A stretch of DNA of 64,000 nucleotides from Aurelia coerulea (GCA_039566865.1 CM076961.1:4719501-4783500), one strand, 5' to 3'; positions 34,601 to 45,814 are shown, numbered from the stretch's first letter. Notes: generated by a model from the letters alone, not told the origin. Numbers and translations: made by a program.

Positions 34601-37600
34601 GTAATTAGAGAGTGAATCAATCAATCTTGAAAATGCTAGTAAGGCAAGGAGAGCAGAACTTCAAAGGATGTTACTTTGTTGAAACTTGAAAAGGATTCGA
34701 ACGAAGATGTTTGCGCTTGTTGTTAAATAGTGCTGGATAGCTATCAATAAGTTTGAAAGAACTGCACTGTTTATGTAGAGATATGTGAAACTTTTGCTGA
34801 GATAAAGACAGGAAAGGTTCATGAATGAAGACATGGAACTGATGTGACAAAGCACATTTTTCTCGAATTTGGCGTTTGTAAAAGAGAACCCATCACAACT
34901 AACTCAGAGTTGGTGCCAAAATCTTCGATTTTCTTTGCGTCAGCACATTATCCTACCAAACTTTTGCGAAGCATAGTATTCTATCGAATTTGGCGTTTAC
35001 AAGAGAATGCATCGCAGTATCTGGGAGTGGAGAGTTTGTTCGCAAAAAGCTTAAAGTTCCAGGTCAGCTTAGATCAATTTCAAACATGGAATTTCATGAC
35101 GACTTCGCAATCAAAACAAGGTAGCCAAATATATTCCTTCTTCAATCATAGTCTATGCTTCAATGAACAGTTTTTTTTACCAATAATTAATTCCAGCGAC
35201 ATCGGCAGCATCAAATTTGCATTGCAAAGGACCAAGGATGGTAAAAGAGATGAAAGATATGCCCAACCAGGTTTTGTTGTCTTCACGCAAGTTGATTGGC
35301 CTAATGTATTGAATTGTCAACCAATCAAGATTCTGCACCTATGCTTCCAGGCAGTTTTGCATTCCCATGCTTTCTAAAATCTATTTGCGTGAACCGTTCA
35401 CAAGAACAGATTTTATGTCTGTTCGTGATGTTGGAAATATAGGAAACTTTTATTGACAGGCTAACGTAGTTAAGGTTATCATAACTTTTTTTTATTGCTC
35501 ATGACTGTGTATCCAACTTCCTCATTAAATCTTACATTTCTGTGTTTTATATCCCATTCATGACTATTTTAAGATTAATTACTTCATAATAAATTCTAAA
35601 TGTCCGGTATTTCGTAAAAAAAAATCGAAGGGAAAAGCGAAAAGTGAAAAGTATACTTCGAGATAGACTTATTACAGTTGACGAAATAGACTTATGTGGG
35701 GCAAGTTTAGTATCAGTGTTGTATGAGAGGAGGAACAGGATAACGTTCAATCTGAAGTTATGATTCACTTTCATCATGCATACTTTCCATCAAAAAAGTC
35801 TGGAAGCTTCTTTCCCTTATGTCATTACCAGCATAATAATAAAATATTGTTTCGCAACTTATAGAATTTTACGTAATGTTACCATGAGCAATAGGAAACA
35901 TATAGATTGGGTGTTTGGAATGGCCTAAGTAAGCTACTCTCACTCTGTGTTTATTCAGTTTGCAGCGTATAGTATATTCAGTTTGCAATGAACATTAAAT
36001 GACAACTTACTTGTCTTCTTCTTTGTCATTTCCTAATGTCGCAATTACTGTAATCTCCAAGCCAAATACAGACAGCACCGAAGCAAGCTCTCTCCTTTCC
36101 GCCATTTTTCAAAACCGTCGTACGAGTGTCGTCGCTGCGCTCCCCGCTCCTCCGCAATTAACCTTTCAAAAAACTGGCGCCACTGGGGAAAAAGCTCCAG
36201 TGGCGCCAGTTTTTTGAAAGGTTACTTGCGGAGGAGCGAAGCGACGACACTCGTACGACGGTTTGAAAAAATGGCGGAAAGGAGAGAGCTTGCTTCGGTG
36301 CTGTCTGTATTTGGCTTGGAGATTACAGTAATTGCGACATTAGGAAATGACCAAGAAGAAGACAAGTAAGTTGTCATTCAATGTTCATTGCAAACTGAAT
36401 ATACTACGCTGCAAACTGAATAAACACAGAGTGAGAGTAGCTTACTTAGGCCATTCCAAACACCCAATCTGTATGTTTCCTATTGCTCATGATGTTACTT
36501 TGGAACAATTTGATTTTCCTCTCCAAGAATTCAAGAGGTCATTAACAATAGTCATGTTTCACATCAGGTGATGACTAACGACCCTTCAGAAATAGACCAA
36601 TGAAGGAAGAAAGTTCTGAGCATGTGATCAGTCGATGATTTATCCCTGCACTGTCCAGCTGACGATGACGTAAAGCTAAATGTCATCCCATTGGAGAATG
36701 CCTTACTTAGAATTTTCGGACCGGATGTAAACAAACTGAATTTCTAGAGAAAGAGCCTCAAGCGAGCATGTTCCGTCACTTTTTGGGGGCAAGAATCGGT
36801 CTTTCATGAATTTTCTTAGTTTCCTTATGAATTTCATACAGTTATCTTATTCAAGTCTCTTCAAAGCTCCCATTTTTACTTTTCACAAACCTAAATCTCA
36901 ACAATCTATTATGGTCTATTCGGTAGAATGCAATTTGCAGAGTAAAGGCTGGGAAAATTTGACCATCAACTTTTTTATGACAATGGCTTATAAGAAACGG
37001 TAGGTTCTGGATTAAGAGTCCAAGTATTAAGGCTAAAAAAGTTTGTTTTGATGTTCAGCTTGATTTTCCAAGGTCATTCAAAAGTATCGATAAATTATGT
37101 ATTGATACAACTTTGGGTTCAATTTCGGCTAATAGTTTTTTGATATCTTAAATAGATACTTTAGAACACGGTGTTATGGTTATCAAAAGGAAACTGACAA
37201 ATTCTTTACAAAACATTGAGAATTTAAGAAACTCCTACGAAACTTTTGGATATCAATATAATTCAAAACGATACCGGGTGCGCCAAAATAAACTATGCAC
37301 GTTTGGCAAGCCACAATAAATTGAACACTGGACCGATTTTGAAGATTTATGACTTAATATTTAGCAGAAAGCCTGAATTAGATTCTAGGACTTTTTGCAA
37401 ATTTTTCCGTTTTCAGTTTTTAGAGCAAGATGCGAGTTTCTTAAATGTTCGTTTTCGAAGATATTGAAAACGATAAAAGAAAACGTCGATCAAATTTTAA
37501 AAGATCCAACATGAATAAACAAAGAGAAAATGTTTTCAGGGGGATTTGGGGGTTCAGTACGAACTCTCGTACAGCAGATTACAATTGGTCGATTTTAAAT

Positions 37601-40600
37601 CGCAAATCACCACGAAAAAGTTCTCTCTTTGTCCATTCATGTCGATTCTTTAGAAAATTTGATCAATGTTTTTTTATTGTTTTCGGTGTTTTCGAAAACT
37701 GAAATCCTAGGAAACTCGCTTCTAGCTGTAAAAACTGAAAATGAAAAATTTCCAAAAAATCCCAGTATCTAATTCAGGCCTTCTGCTAACGAATAAGTCA
37801 TAAAAGTTCAAAATCGGTCCAGTGTACGATTTATTGTGGCCTGCCAAACGTGCATAGTTTATTTTGGCGCACCCGGTAGCATTCATTTTCACGGACTCTG
37901 TATAATAGCCATAACCCTGGGTACCAAATATTTATTTTTAGAGAGTCTGGTATCCAAGGTTTATTTAATATTGCAAAATTTGTCTGGCAGGGTAATACTA
38001 ATTTTCATTGTGACGCTTTTGATTTTTAACTCTCACAGGAAGGGAAAAGTAATTTCTTGTTACTTTGTCTTTAAGAAATGTTCGAAACTGCTAAAGCTTA
38101 CTGATCAAACCCCTCCCGGAAGTTCCCCAAATCCGAGGAACCCCCACAAGATCTGGACATCCTCTTGAAACATGACACGAAAGCGTGCTGAATGTGATTT
38201 AAATTGGAATGGCCTTGGACGTGGGAAGCGATGCATCAAATTTGCATGTAAAGTAAAAATACAATAGGATACCTGTAGTTTGCCGCGACAAGTAAATGTG
38301 CAACTTCACAGTAAATACATCACATTTCAATCAAGCTTTATTACGAAAGAAAACTCATGGGAAAAATAAAATGAACATCAACAGGAATTTAGGTGCTAAA
38401 GGTTCTAAAAGAAGTGTAGGCCTATGAGTTCTCAGTGGCGAAGCAAGAAGACCGCGGTTTGTTTTGAATCAGGTAATTTTAAATTTCGTGCCCGCTTTTG
38501 CTGATTTTCGTTGTTTTTGTGCGGGTGAGTCACCGGTAGGTATTATGATGTGTGTGATATATACAGAATTTTACTCATCTATCACTATATCGGTATATTT
38601 TCAAGACAAGACACCAGACCAGTGCCAGGTAAGCCACGCCAGCATAGCAAGCCTTTTTAGGCCCTTCCTTTTGTGGATGGCACGATCGCATGACCAATGT
38701 AATTGCAATTTGTATAGGCTTGTGAATATCATATAAGTTCTTTTTTTGAATGTATAACATTACTATTTGTGCTTGTTCCATTGTACGTGCTAGCTACTAG
38801 CTTGCATAATTCCTGGATACTTTCTGCCGCCTCCAATTTCCAAAAGGACCCAACCTGCATCCCTGTGGAACATGCACAGAGCAATGTGACACAAACGCAT
38901 AACCAATAATATAATTTGTGTAGGTTTGCAAGGATCAGAAGTTCTTTGTTAAAGTTTGTAAGGATTAATATTTTACTTGTTCATTTGTGTGCTAGATAAC
39001 TACTACCAAGCATTGCATAATTCTGGAAACTTTCTGCCTCCCTTGCCTGTATGGAAACTTGAATTTTCGTGCGCCGGACATTGATAGAACAATGAAGACT
39101 ATAGAAACTAAGTGCTCTGTGCGCCAGACATGTTTGGCGCAGGAGCCTTTCTTTGCATAGAGGCTCCCTCATTTTCCAAAAAGGACCCAACCTGCATCCC
39201 TGTGGATGATGACAGCAAAAAATTAATTTTTATGCAAAATTGCACAGGAGTGATATAGCAAAGTTTGTTTAAATCTCCATGCATTATGTATATAGAAGTT
39301 TGTTTGTGTTATCAGCAGATGCACTTACACATTTCTTCAAGGATATAAAAGATAATTCGGGATGAAAACAAATTTTGTTATATTTTGCAACCTGTGTTCA
39401 CCACCTACCAAAACAGCAGCAATCACTTTCCAAACAGAACGTGGAAAGTTATCAATTTTGGACATCAAGAACCTATCATTCGGACACAGAAATAGGATTC
39501 AACATCAACATGAGATTTACCATCTTCTTGGCCAGCCATGAATTTGATGAATATCATCAGCCAGCCATAAGTTTGATGAATATTGCATACTTATTGATTT
39601 CTCTTTGATACATTTCAGAGTTGGTAGAGGTGGCAGAAGAAATACAGTTCACGCAAGGGGACATTCAACAGTAATGATGGATGAAGAAGATAATGGAAAT
39701 GGTGAGGATCATTTCTGTATTTACAGCAATTAGGTTTGATTGGCCATGTCCTATCTAGTCATTGTTCCAACTTTACAGGACGAGATAGCAAAGCCTAAGT
39801 CAACTTTCCAAAGAAATCAAATTAGGATTGCGAACATAGATCTCCTATGACTATGAAAACGTAAACTATTTGAAAGCCCAGCATGATATTTGTTTTCAAG
39901 GTGATCAATGCTACCCATTTTACCCCAACCTGCTCTTTTAACCACACAGAAGACCCAATATGAAGGTTTTGGCATGCAATGGTGTAATCTTCTGACTTTG
40001 CAGCCAGAACAGTCAGATGGAGAGGGTTCAAATGCCAGGTAGATCCCCACCACTTGAGCATCATCACAAATGCTTGGCACTCACCATGTCTATGATCTGG
40101 AACATAGGGCTCAAATCTTTAAAAAGGTTGATGTGAGATTCTATGACAGTTTTCTTCGAATTAAATTGCTTGGGAGGAACTAGGGTTTGCTGTAAATCTG
40201 CCATGGGAATTTATGATATCTTGATTAGTTTCAAAATGGTGGCATTCATCAAATTAGGGGCTATGACCTCATCAAATTGTTCTAAATCCTAAACCAGAAA
40301 AGCTACAGATTTTTGCTTGCCTCCATATTGTAGACTTTCATAAATTATGGTTTTCTTCAAGGTTTTATCATTTTCCCTCTGTTGTTTAGGATTTGTGATG
40401 ATTTTAATTTTTTCAAAATTTTCCATGAATTTTTTTCAAAAATAATTACCGCCATCTTGAAAAGAATCAAGATATCAAAAAAATTTCAAGGTGGATTTAC
40501 AGCAAAATATCACAAGTTCCTTTCAGGCCATTCAATTCAAAGAAAAGATTCATAGAATTTGACACCCACCTTTTTAAAGATTTGAAAGATTTTAGCCTTA

Positions 40601-42827
40601 TGATATGATCTGAAGAAATTTTGGTTTGTTTCCCCATAATACTCTGGATAAGAATTCATTGGTTTCAAGGGATTAAAGTATCCTGTGAAATCTCAAAACA
40701 AGGTATTGAACAGAAATCACACTCAAAACAAAACAATGTCAAAATAAATTTAGAATACTGATCGGTGTCAAAACATTTTGAGTGATGTGGGAAAATTATA
40801 GCAGTGAACTGAAAACAATTTCCTTTGGCTGACTGCAAGCATGGTTTCTTAATTTTTGAAAAACTGTACCAACAATCTCTTCTAAGCAGTTTCTTATGTT
40901 GTGTAATTGTTAGCCTGAAAATGATTGGAAGTTGATTGATATTCATGTTCTGGCAGTTGTTAAGTAAGAAACACAAGAACCAATATTTTGCATGTGGTTT
41001 ATTGAAACAGGTGCTGAGAGCACATACAGAAAAAGTTTGTTTTGTAAAGAAAAGCGTTGATTTGTTTTGTGAGCTTGCAGTTTGTAAATTCTATGACCTG
41101 CACATTGGGATGACTCAGTAGAGTAGCTGTGCTTGACTGCCAATATGAGTGGTAGTTATTGAGAGGAAGGGACCAGGACAATATTAAAACTTGAAGATAT
41201 GATTCACTTAAATATTCTAACATTTGTCTTTAAAGCCATAAATAAACTGAGGTTTGGAACTCGTCAGGCCACCAGAGGTGATCTATTCCCCTGCATTACA
41301 TGAGAGAAAACTAGATCAATCCAGAACAGGATTGATCCCAAGCTCCTCCTTACATGAGAGAAAACTAGATCAATCCAGAACTTGATTGATCCTAAACTGG
41401 TACAGCCTTGTGTTTACACAGGATTGCTCGGGTTTGGTCCGCCATCTGTGTTAGTTTGGGATCATTTGCCAGAGCGATCCAGTTTGAGATCGATCCTGTC
41501 AGAGCCTTTTGTAAATGCCTGAATCAATCCCAAACTGGCACAGATGCAGAATGAGGCAAGCCAAAAAGGGAAATTGAGGCATTTTCATAATGACACCTTT
41601 TGGTCACCCTGGACGTGAAGTCTTTACGCATGCCCAAGTCTTTACAAGGAGCCTGGAAATCAGTAATATGGTGGTGCCTGGATCGATCTATGTGTAAACA
41701 CAATATAATTTGACATTGATTCCGTGTAAACACCTGCAAAGTTCTGGGATCAATCCCAAACTGGGTCAATCCAGTTCTCTCTCGTGTAAACAGGTTACAG
41801 GGTCTCAGTGTTCAAAAAAAATGCACTTTTGGATGGTACATAATAATAAAGAAAAAATTTGCCAATTTAAATGTGCAGAATAATCCCATTTTGTTACAAA
41901 TTATTGTATTGATTTTCATGATTTTAATATAAGAACTATATCAATTTTGAATAAATAGGCTTTTTAAAAAGTGGTTTAAGGTCAGGTACAGACCTTGTGC
42001 ACATTAACATGACAATTTTTTTACCTATGATAAGAATTCTTGAGCTACATGAAGACTGTGATTTTTCCTAAACAAGAATTTGTAGGCATGAAAACCATGC
42101 TAATGTGTGCAAGGCCTGTGGACTGAATATGTATTGTACATTTCCAAGAAAGTGGTATTGAGAGCAGGCATGTTTTTAAACTTGGCTGCATTTCCCTTGC
42201 CAGGTAGAATCACAGAGAATCACATGATTTGAGTTTTGAGGGCTTTTGGGTCATAGCAGCATAAATGAGGAATTTGCTGTTTGCAAGGCTTTTGGATTTC
42301 TGGTAAACTTGTGTGGTTTTAATGAATAAAAAATGATTGCAATGCTTAACATGACACCAGTATATCAACTGATTGGGTATGGAGAAAATTAATTTTGTCA
42401 GGAAATCGTGCAGTCGAAAATGAAAACAAAATTAAATATTTAGTTTCAAGAAGAATGAAACCATATTAGGTTACATAATTAATTGATTCAAAGATATAGT
42501 GACATCCTCCTGTGATAAAGTTTGAAGAGCAGGAGTTAGAATTTGTCTTAACATTTCCTTGCTACATCTTTAGAAAATTTGATTGGAAATTTAAAAGATA
42601 TTATATTACTTGAACAGCTTCTTTATCAAGAGATTTTCTTCCGTAACAAAGAACAGAGTACAAATTTTGAGTTTTCCATTCTTTACATTGAAAAAACTGG
42701 TAACAACAATAATAATGCATCGAATGAGGGAATACGAGGCCTGCAGCCTATTGAGACTGCACGCAGTCTAGTTCGCAATAGAAGCTGGCATTGGGGTTTT
42801 CAAAATGTAATACTGGTGTACAGTTGA
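31687..42827 (+). CDS. Hypothetical protein, tentative three-exon gene (146 aa)
   Basis: Proposed coding exons are 31687-31790, 39619-39701 and 42574-42827 (441 nt with TGA), in phase at both junctions. Exon 1 follows a good acceptor (TTGATTGCAG at 31645), has an in-frame TGA 39 bases upstream of the ATG, and ends at a strong donor (GTAAGT). Exon 2 (VGRGGRRNTVHARGHSTVMM then acidic DEEDNGNG) has clean CAG and GTGAGG borders. Exon 3 is an 84-codon open frame with a Leu-rich helix-like start (LLEQLLYQEIFF), an Asn run and Trp-His-Trp near the end. I recognise no domain. Alternative first exons that also join exon 2 are 36271-36365 (inside a palindrome) and 38424-38472 (using a second AG two bases downstream, at 39619-39620). 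Exon 3 could also be spliced further. The gene model is an inference from splice phase and needs transcripts. Confidence 0.4.
31868..32029. mobile_element. Small foldback MITE, 162 bp
   Basis: The ends CAATAGACGACTACGCTAAAGATGGCGG and CCGCCATCTTTAGGGTAATCGTCTATTG are inverted copies, with further pairing through AGGAACTTT and GATGCA. It is located 80 bp downstream of the proposed exon 31687-31790. Confidence 0.8.
32030..33265. other. No gene recognised
   Basis: This part of a putative intron has only short open frames and no repeat pair that I can identify. Nothing supports an exon. Confidence 0.3.
33274..33588. mobile_element. Foldback element L1 with CCCGGGGGG ends and 8-bp duplication
   Basis: It begins CCCGGGGGGGGTACTTGACC and ends TAAGTACCCCCCCCGGG. 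GAGATGTG flanks both ends (33266-33273, 33589-33596). The interior carries repeated CTGCTCTAGAAAAA(A)TTG motifs and GGCACATCCCCGTC near the right end. The 8-bp duplication suggests a hAT-type source. The same family is at 60947-61275, with a third copy starting at about 63929. Confidence 0.88.
33959..34081. repeat. C-run and TGTTGC/TGT microsatellite
   Basis: A run of ten or more C (33960-33970) is followed by a (TGTTGC/TGT)n tract at about 34046-34079. On the minus strand this reads as a CAA/CAG run (poly-Gln in one frame). There is no supporting gene structure, so it is treated as simple repeat. Confidence 0.7.
34082..35882. other. Intronic/spacer DNA with an unexplained 177-codon open frame
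   Basis: A plus-strand frame at 34844-35377 stays open for 177 codons. It contains an internal near-duplication (LEFGVCKRE... and FYRIWRLQEN... both encoded by TC(G/T)AATTTGGCGTTTNNAAG-like DNA at 34862 and 34984). It lacks splice context, shows no domain and has unremarkable composition. I regard it as more likely non-coding or repeat-derived. Confidence 0.25.
36011..36105 (-). CDS. First-exon-like frame on the left arm of the palindrome
   Basis: ATG at 36105-36103 in the context AAAATGGCGG opens a 31-codon frame (MAERRELASVLSVFGLEITV, then an acidic KEEDK end) that stops being exon-like at GTAAGT (36010-36005). It differs from its mirror copy by Lys in place of Gln near the end. No downstream minus-strand exon was found. 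It could be a captured host exon or a coincidental frame. Confidence 0.3.
36271..36365 (+). CDS. First-exon-like frame on the right arm of the palindrome
   Basis: It starts in a good initiation context (AAAATGGCGG), encodes MAERRELASVLSVFGLEITV then IATLGNDQEED, and ends phase 2 at GTAAGT (36366). Phase 2 is the phase accepted by exon 39619-39701 downstream on the same strand, so the exon could be spliced onto the hypothetical gene as an alternative start. Use in vivo is unproven. The protein segment is not one I recognise. Confidence 0.35.
37274..37876. mobile_element. TA-flanked foldback MITE, family P
   Basis: It runs from TA|CCGGGTGCGCCAAAATAAAC to GTTTATTTTGGCGCACCCGG|TA, 603 bp with complementary arms (ATGCACGTTTGGCAAGCCACAATAAAT / its inverse). 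Its termini resemble family A/O (GGGTGTCCCAAA) with GCG in place of TCC. The interior is unique in this window. Confidence 0.88.
37877..39618. other. Putative intron sequence with an alternative first exon candidate
   Basis: An ATG at 38424 opens a 16-codon frame (MSSQWRSKKTAVCFES) ending at GTAATT (38473). It can join the downstream exon only if that exon starts at 39621, using the second AG of CAGAG. Two related segments of about 130 bp (38800-38890 and 39000-39210; shared CCAAAAGGACCCAACCTGCATCCCTGTGG block) form a diverged direct repeat. Confidence 0.35.
39963..40083 (+). mobile_element. tRNA-derived SINE, copy 2
   Basis: It contains GGCATGCAATGGTGTAATCT (A-box-like), TCTGACTTTGCAGCCAGAAC and a good pol III B-box (GGTTCAAATGCC), then CCCCACCACTTGAGCATCAT shared with the minus-strand copy at 10770-10930. 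The tRNA-like head is clear but no functional tRNA can be folded. It is followed 17 bp later by a family J element. Confidence 0.7.
40101..40604. mobile_element. Foldback family J, copy 3, with 9-bp duplication
   Basis: It runs from AACATAGGGCTCAAATC to the TTATGAT end, flanked by ATGATCTGG (40092-40100) and ATGATCTGA (40605-40613), one mismatch. The interior matches 12012-12536 and 56672-57196 in block order (TTGCTTG(C/A)(C/T)ACCATATTGTAG, inverted ends GGTGGGTGTCAAATTC-like). Confidence 0.82.
41296..41791. mobile_element. Foldback MITE with a duplicated left terminus
   Basis: The left end TTACATGAGAGAAAACTAGATCAATCCAG appears twice in tandem, 54 bp apart (41296, 41350). The right end is the inverse, CTGGGTCAATCCAGTTCTCTCTCGTGTAA. 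Inner blocks GATTGATCC / GGATCAATC also pair. No clear target duplication. Confidence 0.65.
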
Positions 42828-44346
42828 CAATGTCAATCCACGATTCTACAATTTCTTGAAGATGCTTTTATAGTGAACATGGAATATTATTACGTTTACA
42901 TCCCAAAATTTTCGAAGAAATTAGATAGGCATTCATTATATGGCTAGCTACATTATCAGGTTACAGCTTATTGCACTTTCATTTGCAGAATTGAGCATTT
43001 GGCCCAAGTCTTTGAATGGATATAATTTTCCCATGTGCCTTTTAGATATCTGGAACATTTTCAGCATTGAAGCATTTCTTTTTTTCCAAAAGAATTCAAG
43101 CAAAGTTTTGAAAAAAATAAAATCGTCGTATAGCTTCCAAGTTGTTAGAGGATAACTGTAGTTTTAATTTTTCGCTCACGATTTTGCAATTTGATGACCT
43201 CACTATGTCAAAAGCTGGTTCAAAGTTAATCAAAGGATGCTGTATGTTGTGAAAATATACGGTAGGACAACAGTAAATTACTAAGGGGGCCTTAATAAGG
43301 AGGGGTAGGGGGCTGTGAGAGTCCAGAGGGAACCCATAACCTAGGCAATATTTTAAAAATGAATAACCCCACAGCCAGGGCATCATCTTGAACACATATC
43401 CTAAGGCTAAGATTTTTCAAATAGATTGTGACGAGAATACGCTACGTACAATTAGAGGAGCTAAACTCTTTTGCACCAGGGCTTTTCAAGAGAACAGAGG
43501 ACTTCTCGTTATTACAGGCAATAATAGCTAACGTTACTCTCAACTATGGCAAATCCTTTATAGCAAACCCATATACTGGACAAAAAAAATTCCCAGAACG
43601 AGGCCCATGACCCGGGCAAAATGTCCTAAACAAACTCGTACCTCCAGGCAGGCAGCTATATACGAAACTCCCTATTGGAGTCCCCCCCTCAACCCTCAAA
43701 AACTATCACCACCTTAAGAATAAGGATTAGTCACATAAATTCCTGCCAAGCTCTTTGGTAACCATGACGTAGTACTGTACATGGAAGATAACGTCGAATT
43801 AAACCACCTGTGATTTGATTTGCAGCTCACCACGGAGGTCAAAACTTTATCTCAATTTGTGGTAACAGATTTGTTTCAAATGCTAAACTTTAAGCATTGT
43901 TATGTTCCAGAAATAATGGGTATGTGGCCTGGAGTTTTGTTATTCATAAGAACAACGATCTCTTACACAATGGTTGACCCACTTTTCAAAAATTGTGGTT
44001 TTGGCTCTCCTTCCCTCCGTATACACTATGCACCCATTGTTTTTCATAGGAAATTTGACTTTGAACTTTGCAGTATGGTTTCGCTAGTCTGGGCCCAATT
44101 CTTATGATCAAAGTTTCTTGTAGAGTTTCTTATGCTTTATGAAACTGAATTTCATACTTTATCAAGACTCATAGAGGACTGCTTGTTTAACCAAGAACTA
44201 CAAGAAAGAAACGAATCATAAACACAAATTTTACTTTTTATTATTTTTTAGGTTGGTAATACACTTTTTATTTGAAAACATTTTGCAACTCATAAGCTAA
44301 ACGTAGAAAAGTTTCTTTACTTTGAATTGAACCTTTAGCCTTTCTA
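42828..44346. other. Downstream flank, no certain gene
   Basis: A possible acceptor (TTGATTTGCAG at 43824) precedes an open frame starting LTTEVKTLSQFV with a GTAACA donor after it. It could be a further exon of the preceding gene, if exon 42574-42827 used a GTAATA donor. Evidence is too weak for a call. The rest shows nothing recognisable. Confidence 0.25.
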
Positions 44347-45099
44347 CAGAGTGTCCCAAAAAATTTGTTCGACGTTTGATTAAATGTAAAAAAATAACGA
44401 CATAATGAATGGGCTCCCTGTTAACATAACCATATTGCTGAGATTTCAAATTAACTTTAGACACCAGAAACTAGCAAATCGGCTAAATATTCACGGAATT
44501 GCGAGCGTTCGAAGTTCAAGTTTGTGCGAAAGCTGAAACCAGACGCCCCTAAATTGCATATTTAGTGAAAGTAGAATCTCGGTTATTCAAAGCAAATTAA
44601 ATGGAATTTAAAAATCACTTTCGATCAACTAGCTTTCTATAACATTGAATCAAGGTTACGGATGCTTGGAGGAATCCTGTTCAGCACAATTTAGAATTGC
44701 CCCATCTCTCATTGATTAAGTTTTCATTCCGTGTTTTTAAACATCTGCAGTCTTGAGTAAATTTTGGCAACGGTTACCAGAAATAGATAACTTTGGAAGT
44801 CTTTTGTGGTTTGCTCTGATATCGACGAGAGGTAAAACATTGGACAGCCTTCTTTTATCTCGATTTTAGAACGTCTTTTTGGAAAACAAGTCAGTTGGGG
44901 GCGTCTGGTTTCAGCTTTCGCACATATTTGAACTTCAAAAGCTTGTAACTCCGTGAATTCTTAGCGGATTTGCAAGATTTTGGCGTCTAAAATTAATTTA
45001 AAATCTGAGGAACAGGGATATCTAACCAGCAGCCTGTATCTTTTATCGTTATTTTTCAACATTTAATCAAACGTCGAACAATTTTTCTGAGACACCCTG
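44347..45099. mobile_element. TA-flanked foldback MITE, family N
   Basis: It runs from TA|CAGAGTGTCCCAAAAAATTTG to AATTTTTCTGAGACACCCTG|TA, 753 bp. The arms are complementary (GTTCGACGTTTGATTAAATG / CATTTAATCAAACGTCGAAC; GAAACCAGACGCCCC / GGGGCGTCTGGTTTC). Termini match family A but the interior is unrelated. Confidence 0.87.
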
Positions 45100-45814
45100 T
45101 ATGTGGTTGAGTCGAGTTTCATAATTTTGTTGAAGAGGCAAGTTACTTATGAGAGGTTTCCTGCCAATTCTTGCAAAGAACGAATTTCGGAGAAAGAGTC
45201 GTTGTTGTCATGAGCGAGCTGGCATCTTTGTTTGAAGACCCCCTGGAAATGGATAGATTGATAAGAAAGTGAGCAATGATTGATAAATGATATAGTAAAG
45301 GCTAAATGTTTTGACGAGTTAATCATTGTTGACCAAGATGCGCATAAAATGGCCACTAAAAAGTCTGTCGTACTTGTTCGAGTTGTTTCAGGAGCAGTGA
45401 GAAAACACAGTGTTAACATTTCAAAGCCAGAAAAGAGTGATGATCGTGAGTGAAGCCTTTCAAGTAAAAATTTTAACTTTAGAAGTTTGTTTGTGTTATG
45501 AAATAAACGAAGTTTTCGTCCATGAGAAACATTTGTTGTGTTGTTGTTTTCATAGCATAGAAGCCCTTTGATTTGAACTGCAACGGATAGTCTAAGAATC
45601 TGTCGAAGTTTCGGTGACATGATAAAATTTTTTTCCAGAATAGCTATTAGTGAACTATTCTTGAGATACTCCACATGATGCAACATATCTAGATCAATTT
45701 AGCCCTTGAAGCAATTGCCTAAAGTTATTAGGTGAGTAAAACAATACAGGCGTTTGCCAGAATATACATTCAAGAGGACTCCTCCAAGTTCAACATACTA
45801 TGGCTCATTTTATA

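Larger units (their letters stand above)
35883..36491. mobile_element. 609-bp near-perfect palindrome with 7-bp duplication, carrying a duplicated exon
   Basis: The arms 35883-36187 and 36188-36491 are inverted copies with only a few differences and essentially no spacer; the centre is near CAGTGGCGCCAGTTTTTT. ATGTTAC flanks both ends (35876-35882, 36492-36498), so the whole palindrome appears to have inserted as a unit. Each arm holds an ATG-started frame ending at GTAAGT (see 36271-36365 and 36011-36105). The near identity of the arms means it is recent, or the arms are kept alike by gene conversion. Confidence 0.85.

Noticed and set aside
34844..35377. 177-codon plus-strand open frame
   Set aside because: It has no splice context, no domain, and contains a diverged internal direct repeat. 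It is more likely a chance frame in repeat-derived DNA.
45392..45445. 54-bp exon-like segment with strong TTTCAG acceptor and GTGAGT donor
   Set aside because: Open in only one frame, and that frame does not match the phase of any neighbouring candidate exon. A 54-bp segment between good sites can occur by chance.
45147..45686. 179-codon minus-strand open frame, with a competing plus-strand exon-like frame (MSELASLFEDPLEMDRLIRK then GTGAGC at 45210-45268)
   Set aside because: Both are exon-sized and look plausible in part, but they overlap on opposite strands. Neither has an in-phase neighbour, and an apparent upstream extension of the plus frame (MRGFLPILAKNEF) proved to be in a different frame when counted base by base.
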